Source: Spirosoma aerolatum (lineage in GTDB: Bacteria; Bacteroidota; Bacteroidia; Cytophagales; Spirosomataceae). Taken from it: a stretch of DNA of 64,000 bases. The stretch lies in NCBI RefSeq assembly GCF_002056795.1, contig NZ_CP020104.1, positions 3,483,001 to 3,547,000 of the forward strand, in the 5' to 3' direction. Positions 36,350 through 43,629 of the stretch are shown here, piece by piece; positions within the stretch are counted from its first letter, which is position 1; each line of letters opens with the position of its first letter. The notes beneath the pieces were generated by a model. That model was given only the letters and a program-made list of their open reading frames with translations, made no database searches and was not told where the DNA came from. The translations under genes and the position numbers were made by a program.

Positions 36350-37891
36350 TTAGTTTGATGGGGATAGTTCCAGCAGGGGCTTCGTCTGGTCCCAACCTGC
36401 CGGAATTTCGTAGACAAGCTTAAAAACACCCTGATAGGCTTCCGCAATGGCCATGTCTTTTTGTAACTGCCGGGTATCGACCGACTCTGTCCCTGTGCGT
36501 TTCAATGACGTTTGAATCTGCAACTTCATGGATGGAAGCGCCCACGATGCGTCTGAAAAAGCAGTTGACGTTGCGTTGGGCGCGTACACGTACAATTCCA
36601 GGGTTGTAGCGGTAGGGTCGGCGAGGTACACACTCATCGTTGTTTTGCTGACTTTTACATTCGTTTGGCCGCTGCCGGGAACGAGCAGCCAGCCAATGTC
36701 GCCGTCGGCAGTTTTCCAGTGGATGGCTCCGGTTTTGATCTGATTCCACACACGCCGATTACCCCAGACACCGCCCATCATCCAGTCGCGGTTAAGCACG
36801 GCCGTTACGGGTTTGATGCTATCGCCTTTGTAGGAATTAGGTACGGTTCGGGTAATGAATCGCGGTTCGGTGAAGCCTTTCAAGGCGGCCAAATCAGCTT
36901 TCGGAATCGACAGACCCAGGTTGAAAATGGGTGCCAGGTTGCTTATCTCACCATTTTTAGCGCCTTTGCCGGGTGGAATAGGGGCCTGTTTTTCGTTATC
37001 GACCGCAATGGCAATCCAGATGCCTATGATGGACAGGTACTTCCGCATGTCCATGCCGTAGCCTCTGAAATAGGGGCCCACCATATTTTTCAGGTTTGCG
37101 TTATACACGGTTGTGACCTCGTGCCAGAATTCACGTTCGAGTGTCTGCCCCATCTGCCGCATTTCGGGCGAAAAAGCCAGTTCGCGCCATAACGCAATCG
37201 CTACCAGTGTAACGCCGTAATAGGTCGGTGAGTTGTATTCACTGAAGGTATGATGCCGCTGGTACAGATCGAAAATGTCATGTGCTTTTTTGATCCCGGC
37301 TTTCCGCAGTTCATCGATTTTGAATTCGGTGCCGACGTATTCCATCAGAAACGAACTCATGATGGAAATGTTGGTGTAGTCGGGCGCGACGTTGCGTTTC
37401 AGGGCACCTTTTGCCGCGTGTGTAAGGCCAACTTCAATTTCTTTCCGAATGTCGTCGGGCAATAAATGGCTGTACTTTTTACGGATGATAATCAAGTCGC
37501 AGCCGATAAATTCCCGCCAGTTCTGGTCGAGGTTGTCGCCGTCGATAGACGTTTTCCAGATGCCGTAAATCTTCGTGTTTTCGTCGCGGTACTGATTTTG
37601 CAGAATCCATTTCAGAATTTCGGTCGCATTCTCCTTATCGCCGGGTTTATTCCGAAACAACAGGGCTTCGGCCAGCCGGGTTTTGTTGCGGAGGCTGGTT
37701 CGGTTGGTCAGGACGTCAGCCACTTTTTTGCCCGCCGGAATCTCGTCCGCCAGAAAGTCGTTAAACAACTGTTTCTGGTAGGGTGACAGGGTTTCGTAGG
37801 TGTATTTTTTGGCATACACTGCTTCCGGCTGCTGGGCCCGTGCAGAGCCGATGGTAAGGCAGATAATAAAGACTAAGGCGAGGGTTTTCAT
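36350..37891 (-). CDS. Exported alpha-toroid protein of unknown function, possible glycan lyase or hydrolase
   Basis: A protein of 513 residues from the ATG at 37891 (signal peptide MKTLALVFIICLTIGSARAQ). The first 330 residues are helical, with repeated aromatic loops (FSEYNSPTYYGVTLVAIALWRE, YFRGYGMDMRKYLSI), as in (alpha/alpha) toroids. The remaining part is beta-rich (GDIGWLLVPGSGQTNV and LYVYAPN). Toroid plus beta-sandwich is the layout of heparinase II/III-like and several other polysaccharide lyases. I cannot assign a family. The aromatic histidine-containing motif (YQRHHTFSEYNSPTYYG) is a candidate active site. It heads an operon with the CREST and heme protein genes. The IS110 element has inserted about 60 bases upstream of its start and could alter its expression. 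Confidence 0.7.
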   Translation of the reverse strand: MKTLALVFIICLTIGSARAQQPEAVYAKKYTYETLSPYQKQLFNDFLADEIPAGKKVADVLTNRTSLRNKTRLAEALLFRNKPGDKENATEILKWILQNQYRDENTKIYGIWKTSIDGDNLDQNWREFIGCDLIIIRKKYSHLLPDDIRKEIEVGLTHAAKGALKRNVAPDYTNISIMSSFLMEYVGTEFKIDELRKAGIKKAHDIFDLYQRHHTFSEYNSPTYYGVTLVAIALWRELAFSPEMRQMGQTLEREFWHEVTTVYNANLKNMVGPYFRGYGMDMRKYLSIIGIWIAIAVDNEKQAPIPPGKGAKNGEISNLAPIFNLGLSIPKADLAALKGFTEPRFITRTVPNSYKGDSIKPVTAVLNRDWMMGGVWGNRRVWNQIKTGAIHWKTADGDIGWLLVPGSGQTNVKVSKTTMSVYLADPTATTLELYVYAPNATSTAFSDASWALPSMKLQIQTSLKRTGTESVDTRQLQKDMAIAEAYQGVFKLVYEIPAGWDQTKPLLELSPSN

Positions 37892-37980
37892 GTATTGAAT
37901 GGGGTTAGGTTTATATGGGCTGTGTCTCCGCAATTCAAGGAGTTTTTTGTCATTCTATGTTTGTACTTGTTCTTTTTTGA

Positions 37981-38125
37981 GTGCCTCCGTCGGTAGACTA
38001 TCTTCTGTCAAGGGTCTACTAGACCGCTCGGAATGCGAGTCGCCCACGGAGTGTTTTGACCGCCAGCTTGAACAGTTCGTGGGGCCAACAAGCCCGAATC
38101 TAGAATCGATAAGCCAACTGGTCAA
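37981..38125 (+). ncRNA. Putative IS110 bridge RNA in the left end
   Basis: The 190-base left end folds into two stem-closed loops. The first is closed by CTCCGT (37985-37990)/ACGGAG (38046-38051), holding inner hairpins GTAGAC/GTCTAC and CTCG/CGAG. The second is closed by TTGACC (38056-38061)/GGTCAA (38120-38125). Guides can be read in the order expected. TTCTGTCA (38003-38010) matches the left target in 7 of 8 positions. TCGGAATG (38028-38035) is complementary to the right target CATTCCGA. ACAGTTC (38072-38078) equals the right element end at 39124-39130. TAGAAT (38101-38106) complements the left end ATTCTA at 37952-37957. Precise transcript ends are unknown; the call is by analogy with the IS621 bridge RNA. 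Confidence 0.65.
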
Positions 38126-38147
38126 TCGCCTTTAACCCCTTACCCCT

Positions 38148-39122
38148 ATGGCCCCAATCTACATCGGCATCGATATCGCCAAAGCCAGCTTCACAGTGGC
38201 CCTACCACTAACCAATGGTCACTTCCTGGATTATAGCCTGCCTAACAACCCGGCCGGATTTAGCCAACTACTCGACCTGCTGCCTGCTCATAGCCAGTGT
38301 GTGCTGGAAGCCTCGGGGCCCTATTATTTACCGCTGGCCTTGTGGCTTACCCACCAACGCATACCCCTGAGCGTGCTTAATCCACTGGTGGTCCGGCGGT
38401 TTGCCCAGATGCTGCTGCGCCGAACCAAAACCGACAAGGCTGATGCCCGCCTGTTGAGTCAGTTTGGGGCTAATCAAACCCCTCCATGCTGGCAGGCACC
38501 CACTACACTGATGAGTCAACTGACTCAATTACAGACCTTACTGGAGCAATATATCAACCAACGCACCGCCTTGCGCAATCAGCAGGAGGCCTTTACCCAC
38601 TCGGGCGTACCCAATCCCATCCTGGAGCAATCCTTACAGAAGAGTCTGGAGCACCTGGATGAGCAAATTCAAACCCTGGAGCAGCAACTCGATCAGCTAG
38701 CCAACACGGAGTATACGAAGCTGTATGCCCATTTGCAAAGCATCCCCGGTATTGGTCGCAAGACGGCCCTTTGCTTATTGGTGCTCACCCGGGGCTTCAG
38801 CCGCTTTGAGTCAGCTAAGCAGTTAGTGAGCTTTGTGGGGCTAGCCCCCCGGGTGTTTGAGTCGGGCAGTTCGGTGAACGGCAAGGGACACATTTGCAAG
38901 TTGGGCAACAACCGCATTCGTCAGTTGTTGTACATGGCCAGTATGCAGGCTAAAAAAGCTAACCCGGCTTGTCGGTCGTTGTATGATCGGCTGGTTGGGG
39001 CTGGCAAACCGAAGTTGGTGGCCTTGATTGCGGTGGCTCATAAATTAGTTCGTCAGTGTTTTGCCGTGGCTCGTAGTGGACTAAATTTTGATCAAAAATT
39101 AGCCTCACCTATTGCTTCTTAA
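38148..39122 (+). CDS. IS110-family DEDD transposase (recombinase)
   Basis: A protein of 324 residues. The N-terminal RuvC-like DEDD domain has Asp9 (IGIDIAK), Glu54 (LEASGPYY), and Asp96/Asp99 (KTDKADARLL). A coiled-coil (about 140-190) leads to the C-terminal Transposase_20 domain with PGIGRKTA, FVGLAPRVFESG and the predicted catalytic serine Ser265 in YMASMQAKKANP. Both domains appear intact, so the enzyme is probably active. It starts 22 bases after the predicted bridge RNA stem ends and is the only + strand gene inside the PUL. Confidence 0.95.
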   Translation: MAPIYIGIDIAKASFTVALPLTNGHFLDYSLPNNPAGFSQLLDLLPAHSQCVLEASGPYYLPLALWLTHQRIPLSVLNPLVVRRFAQMLLRRTKTDKADARLLSQFGANQTPPCWQAPTTLMSQLTQLQTLLEQYINQRTALRNQQEAFTHSGVPNPILEQSLQKSLEHLDEQIQTLEQQLDQLANTEYTKLYAHLQSIPGIGRKTALCLLVLTRGFSRFESAKQLVSFVGLAPRVFESGSSVNGKGHICKLGNNRIRQLLYMASMQAKKANPACRSLYDRLVGAGKPKLVALIAVAHKLVRQCFAVARSGLNFDQKLASPIAS

Positions 39123-39223
39123 CACAGTTCATTCCGACGAAGGAGGAATCTCAAGCCTTACTCAGGTAGAAGCCCGTGAGATTCCTCCTTCGTCGGAATG
39201 ACAGAAAAAAAACCAGAAAAACA

Positions 39224-41224
39224 TCACTTATACAGCCGCAACATCACAACGCCGTGATGCCGGATTTCGGTTTTGAACGAGCCGTCGAACGTACCCAGGT
39301 CCTTTTGCCGCCATACGTCGCGGAGCTTGTACTTACCTTTCAGGCCGATGCTGGCAAAATCAAAGGTGTACGGCCGGGCTTTTTCAGTACCCCAAAAAAA
39401 ATAGGATTGTGGCATCTTGCCGTATTCAGCCGTGTTGAACAGCCCAACGGCCACGGACCCATCTTCCAGTGGTTTGGCCCAGATTTGTACACCATTTTCT
39501 TCCTTTACCAATCGGGCGGGTTTGCCTAATGGGTCCTGATTGATTTCGATCACCTCGTCGTTGGTCAGCAGATTCAGCGTAAACGCGTCCAATTGTTCAA
39601 TGGGGCAGCCGATGAGCATGGGAGCCGCCAACAGGCTGAAAATACTAACGTGGCTGTACTGCTCATCGGGCAGCAAACGAGTGTCGTGCATGACCGGGCC
39701 GATAGACACTTTGCCCAGAATCATCATGTCGGGGTCGGCCCAATGGCCCGGTGCCGTGTATGGTGACCATTTATCGAGCGAAAACGTAGTCAGGTATAGG
39801 CTCGTCCAACTGTCTTTGATGTCGGGGCCAGTCCGGTACATATTGGACAGCCGTGCCCAATCCGTCACTTTCTCAAACGGCGCGTTGTTCGACAAGCTGA
39901 AAACAATATCCCGGCCCGACTGCTTGAGCGCGGTCGACATCCGCTCGGTCGAGTTTACGTCGATGCGCCAGTCGTATTTCAGGAAATCGAAGCCCCACTC
40001 GGCCATCTGTTTGGCGTCTTCGACCTCGAACCGATACTTGCCGATGTGATTGAAGGCCCGCCGGTTCACCATGATCGTTTCGTGGGTTTCGCCCCCGTGT
40101 GCCGAATCTGACGAAGCTCCTGCATAACCGCCATAACTCGAAATGTAGGGGGTAGAATAAAGACCAGCTTTTAGGCCCAGGGAGTGAATGTAATCCACCA
40201 TTTCCTTGAAACGGGGGAACTTGGCGTTGGGTTGGAGGGCGTTGAGTGGGCCACCCCGTTTGCCCTGCCAGGCATCGTCGATGTTGATGTAGCTCCAGCC
40301 GTGGTCGCGCAGGCCCATTTTTACCATTGCATCGGCAGAGGCAATTACTTTCTCGCGGTCAATGTGGGCTTCCCAGGAGTTCCAGCCGTTCCAGCCAATA
40401 GGGGGCGTTAGCGCAATGGTGTCGCCAATCTTGATGGTTAGGGATTTGGTGGCTGTTCCGAGCGCATTCTTAGCCTTGAGCGTAACTGCATACGTACCGC
40501 GTTGAGCGACTTTGCCCGAAATGATGCCTGTTTTGGTGTCCAGCGAGAGTCCCGCCGGGAGAGGTTCGGCGGAGAAGGTCATGGGCCGATTTCCGGTGGC
40601 TGCGATGTAATACAAGAACGGATTGTTGGGCGTAACACCAACTACTTTTGCCGAGTTGATTTTAGGCGTTTTGGCCGAAGGAGGTGTCAGCATGTATTTT
40701 TCGCCTACATACTGAACATGCTCAATCTGGGCGTTGCCAATCATTTCTACCCGTGCATCGATCCAGTTGCAGTAGGTTCGCTTGTTGCCGACACCACCAA
40801 CTTTATCGGTCACCAAAAGCCCCAATTGACGAATGCCGGTCAGATCAACATCGACGGGAACGGGGGCATTGCCTATGCTCATTTCCCGGCTTTCAAAAAG
40901 CACTTTACTGTCGCCTAGTACATAAAATGTCAGCGCAATATCCTTGTTGCCCTGATCGTCGGGGCCAACCAGGGCTGAGAACCGTTTAGCCTGTTTATTG
41001 AGTGCAAACGCCAGCACACAAGGCGACTGCGCCCCTAACCCCCGCGAATACCTGACGCCTTTCGTTCGTAGCGTGTCGTCCTGGTAATTGTATTTGGCCT
41101 TCACCGGGCGTAGGCCCTCCGAAAACGTCTGAATGGGCAGGTCGTCCAGCCAAACGGTTCTGGTGGTTTGGGCAACGGCGCCGATGGATGCGAAAAGGAG
41201 TAGGAGGGTAAAGAGTTTAGGCAT
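39224..41224 (-). CDS. GH27 glycosidase with N-terminal NPCBM domain, first copy
   Basis: A protein of 666 residues with a signal peptide (MPKLFTLLLLFASIGAVAQ; start at 41224). The domains are an NPCBM carbohydrate-binding domain (about 20-155), a putative Ig domain (about 200-265; PLPAGLSLDTKTGIISG), a GH27 TIM barrel (about 275-560) beginning PPIGWNGWNSW, and a C-terminal beta-sandwich. The predicted nucleophile is Asp418 in FLKYDW and the acid/base Asp468 in RTGPDIKDSW. GH27 contains alpha-galactosidases, alpha-N-acetylgalactosaminidases and beta-L-arabinopyranosidases; KYDW instead of the common KYDNC makes the exact activity uncertain. A close paralogue lies at 43630-45636. The gene is separated from the next upstream gene by the repeat at 41270. 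Confidence 0.88.
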   Translation of the reverse strand: MPKLFTLLLLFASIGAVAQTTRTVWLDDLPIQTFSEGLRPVKAKYNYQDDTLRTKGVRYSRGLGAQSPCVLAFALNKQAKRFSALVGPDDQGNKDIALTFYVLGDSKVLFESREMSIGNAPVPVDVDLTGIRQLGLLVTDKVGGVGNKRTYCNWIDARVEMIGNAQIEHVQYVGEKYMLTPPSAKTPKINSAKVVGVTPNNPFLYYIAATGNRPMTFSAEPLPAGLSLDTKTGIISGKVAQRGTYAVTLKAKNALGTATKSLTIKIGDTIALTPPIGWNGWNSWEAHIDREKVIASADAMVKMGLRDHGWSYINIDDAWQGKRGGPLNALQPNAKFPRFKEMVDYIHSLGLKAGLYSTPYISSYGGYAGASSDSAHGGETHETIMVNRRAFNHIGKYRFEVEDAKQMAEWGFDFLKYDWRIDVNSTERMSTALKQSGRDIVFSLSNNAPFEKVTDWARLSNMYRTGPDIKDSWTSLYLTTFSLDKWSPYTAPGHWADPDMMILGKVSIGPVMHDTRLLPDEQYSHVSIFSLLAAPMLIGCPIEQLDAFTLNLLTNDEVIEINQDPLGKPARLVKEENGVQIWAKPLEDGSVAVGLFNTAEYGKMPQSYFFWGTEKARPYTFDFASIGLKGKYKLRDVWRQKDLGTFDGSFKTEIRHHGVVMLRLYK

Positions 41225-41269
41225 AAATGGAGTAAGGGTTAAAGGTATTTTTAAGTCTTCTGGCATTCT

Positions 41270-41361
41270 ACCCCACCCTAACCCTCCCCTGAACTCAGGG
41301 GAGGGAATTACTTGATAGCCATAGCTCCCTCCCCTTGTTTAAGGGGAGGGCTGGGGTGGGG
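41270..41361. repeat. G/C-rich double hairpin of the CCCTCCCC/GGGGAGGG type
   Basis: Two adjacent hairpins (CCCTCCCCTGA/TCAGGGGAGGG, then CCTCCCCTT/AAGGGGAGG) are enclosed by ACCCCACCC and GGGTGGGGT arms. It occupies the 141-base gap between the 41366 and 39224 genes. A related arrangement is at 48791-48955. Such palindromes look like dispersed elements that occur in unrelated bacteria. Confidence 0.8.
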
Positions 41362-41365
41362 TCAA

Positions 41366-43615
41366 TCAATTCTCAAAATCGGTCTCCAGTAGTTGTTTCT
41401 CGGTAAAAACCCCGCTTCCGGCTGGTTTTTTGTCTCTCATTTTTTTGACGTCGTTGTTCGTAATGCCTTTTCCCTGTTTGGCAAAGGCGTTCTGCGTGAA
41501 GCGAATTATATCGGCAATGTCCTGGTCGCTGATGTCTTTGTTGTTGAGCAGCGCGGGCATTTCGTTGTTGAGTTTGTAGACAGTTCCATTGACGGTAATC
41601 GGGCCACTGACACCATGCAGAATAATAGCCGCCAGCCGTTTCATAGAACCGTCGATGTATTCGGAGCCTTTGAGGGGCGGAGCCAGATCCTGAATGCCCT
41701 TGCCATCGGCACCGTGGCAGGTTGCACAAATACTCCTGAAAAGCTTCAGCCCTCGCGTTCGGTTGTCTACCTCATTTTTCTCGACCACATAGATCGAGTT
41801 CATTTCTTTACGCTGCCGCTTGCCGATGGTATTAGTCAGGTTGGTTTTCAGCAGGTCAGTAGGACTCATGGAGGCCAGATACTGTTCTTCTTTACCATCA
41901 AGCGCACTGGTAATAGCTTCCTGAACCACGCGTTGTGTGGCATATTTTTTCTCGATACCCGACAGAACGGGCAGGAACGTAGCGTCTGACACATTTATCC
42001 AGCCCGTCAACGAAGCGGCTAAATAGAGATCAATCGTTTCGTTGTTTTGCGCCATCAGGCTGGCCGAAATCGCCTTCATGCTGGCCACGCGCTCTTTTGT
42101 GGCAAAACGCTCTAAAAGCCCTACGGCATGGGCGATGGTTTCGGGTTGTTTCGATTCATTAATGATGCTGCTTAGCCGTTCAAAGGTCAGGGCATTGATG
42201 CCTTCGAGAACATACAGGGCATGAATACCACTCAAGAACTCATTGTTACGTTTAGCCAGCGCAACGAGTTGATTGACTACTGTAAGGTCTTTTTTCTGAA
42301 TTAGGATTTGCTGCGAACGGTCTCGTAACCAGCCATTTGGGCTGCTGAGCAAGGTGACTAGTTGGGCATTGGTTGCTTTACTCAGGTCGGGTATTGGGGT
42401 GGACTTCGCGGTGTTACTGGTCACTTTCAGAATGCGCCCGGCATGTTGTAAGGTATCCAGTTTTTTGTTGGCGAGCTGCTCGGTCAGGTACTGCGAAATA
42501 TACGCTTTGTGCTGAATAATGCCCCGGTGCATATCAATGATGTACATGGCACCGTCGGGGCCCGTGAACAGGTTTACGGGCCGGAACCCTTCGTCGGTAG
42601 ACGCGATAAACTCTTTGCCCTCAACAGCCTGACGGGCCGTTGTTTGCAGTGGTTTAAATTCCAGAATATTCCGCTTGATTAGGTTGGCTTCGGGAACACA
42701 GACGAACGCGTTTAGATTGTACGCTTCGGGGAAAGCACCACCCCGGTAAACCATTGGCCCACAAGCCGCCGTCACTTCTTTAAGTAGCCCCTTTTCGTCC
42801 AGAACACCCGGTTGATACCCCCGATTAACAGACGTCTGGTGGATCGGATACACCCGGTTGTTGCCTAATCGCTGATGCTCGGCAGCGAAGGGTTTAAAGT
42901 ATTTATTACGGATTACTTTGTTCGGCAGCACAAAATCGCCCTGTAGGTTAGTGGAATTGTTGTTGTAGTAGAGCCGCCCAAAGTTGTCTTTCGTGATTCC
43001 CCATTGGCCCCGGTCGGTGGTTGGTTCTTTAATCCATTTCCCGTTTCTGCGCTGATACCGGAAATTGTAGTTCGCATTGTAAATCCAGTTGTCGATGTTC
43101 ATCATCAGGCCATTAGACGAATGTTCGACATTGCCCCCTTCGGCATAAACCGGGTCGACCAGCGTTTTTTTGCCGGGTTTATCGTTGACGATTTCGACAA
43201 ACCACAGCTTGGGTCCATCGACGTACAGCAGGCCACCATATACATGGGCCAACCCTCTTGGCAGCACCAGTTTGTCCAGGAATATCTTTCGGCGGTCGGC
43301 CACGCCATCTTTGTTTACATCTTCTAAAATAACAACCTGACCATTGGGTTCTTCTTCGCCGATGCCTTCTAGATTGGGCATGTAGCCAATCATTTCGACC
43401 ACCCACATGCGCCCTTTATTGTCGAAATCCATGCTTACGGGTGCGTTCAGCAACGGTTCCGACGCAATCAGTTTTAACGAAAAGCCGTCTTCTATCTGAT
43501 AGTCGGCCAGCGAAAAGCGGGGTTCGTTAAACGAACCAAATTGAAAGCCTGCCAGAACAGCAGAAAACACTACTAATACGGTAATAACTAATTTAAATGG
43601 TCTTTTTTTAGCCAT
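41366..43615 (-). CDS. PVC-type heme-binding membrane dehydrogenase-like protein, second copy
   Basis: A protein of 749 residues with an N-terminal hydrophobic anchor (KLVITVLVVFSAVLAGFQFGSF) and no lipobox. A propeller domain (about 30-440; PVSMDFDNKGRMWVVEMIGYM and GPDGAMYIIDMHRGIIQ) is followed by HEAT-like helices (about 450-600) and a cytochrome c domain with CATCH (Cys630, Cys633, His634). It is a distant paralogue of the protein at 33208-35505 and shares the GPDG(L/A)(L/M)YIIDM(N/H)RGII block. It is expected in the periplasm, passing electrons from a substrate to its heme. It starts 14 bases after the stop of the GH27 gene upstream, so the two are cotranscribed. Confidence 0.87.
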   Translation of the reverse strand: MAKKRPFKLVITVLVVFSAVLAGFQFGSFNEPRFSLADYQIEDGFSLKLIASEPLLNAPVSMDFDNKGRMWVVEMIGYMPNLEGIGEEEPNGQVVILEDVNKDGVADRRKIFLDKLVLPRGLAHVYGGLLYVDGPKLWFVEIVNDKPGKKTLVDPVYAEGGNVEHSSNGLMMNIDNWIYNANYNFRYQRRNGKWIKEPTTDRGQWGITKDNFGRLYYNNNSTNLQGDFVLPNKVIRNKYFKPFAAEHQRLGNNRVYPIHQTSVNRGYQPGVLDEKGLLKEVTAACGPMVYRGGAFPEAYNLNAFVCVPEANLIKRNILEFKPLQTTARQAVEGKEFIASTDEGFRPVNLFTGPDGAMYIIDMHRGIIQHKAYISQYLTEQLANKKLDTLQHAGRILKVTSNTAKSTPIPDLSKATNAQLVTLLSSPNGWLRDRSQQILIQKKDLTVVNQLVALAKRNNEFLSGIHALYVLEGINALTFERLSSIINESKQPETIAHAVGLLERFATKERVASMKAISASLMAQNNETIDLYLAASLTGWINVSDATFLPVLSGIEKKYATQRVVQEAITSALDGKEEQYLASMSPTDLLKTNLTNTIGKRQRKEMNSIYVVEKNEVDNRTRGLKLFRSICATCHGADGKGIQDLAPPLKGSEYIDGSMKRLAAIILHGVSGPITVNGTVYKLNNEMPALLNNKDISDQDIADIIRFTQNAFAKQGKGITNNDVKKMRDKKPAGSGVFTEKQLLETDFEN

Positions 43616-43629
43616 GTTTGGTATTGATT

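Larger units (their letters stand above)
37953..39131 (+). mobile_element. IS110-family insertion sequence, about 1.18 kb
   Basis: The element encodes one DEDD transposase and has a long left end (about 190 bases, non-coding) and a very short right end (the transposase stop at 39122 is within 9-12 bases of the boundary). It has no terminal inverted repeats and no ordinary target duplication. If CA is the recombination core, the copies are at 37951-37952 and 39130-39131 and the element between them is 1179 bp. The long left, short right organisation is that of the IS110 group, not IS1111. The boundaries have up to 6 bases of ambiguity because TCATTC occurs at both junctions. Confidence 0.9.
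37949..39202. repeat. REP-like palindrome, copy 4, split by the IS110 element
   Basis: The left flank ends ...TTTTTTGTCATTC at 37955 and the right flank resumes with ...CATTCCGACGAAGG (from 39130), continuing through the loop to GAGATTCCTCC and ...GGAATGAC at 39202. Joining the flanks restores a full palindrome nearly identical to the one at 51353-51425. The element therefore entered the repeat, in the left arm, at CA or within the shared TCATTC. Confidence 0.88.

Noticed and set aside
37953..39131. IS1111-group membership of the insertion sequence
   Set aside because: There are no terminal inverted repeats and the non-coding region is at the left, before the transposase, as in the IS110 group.
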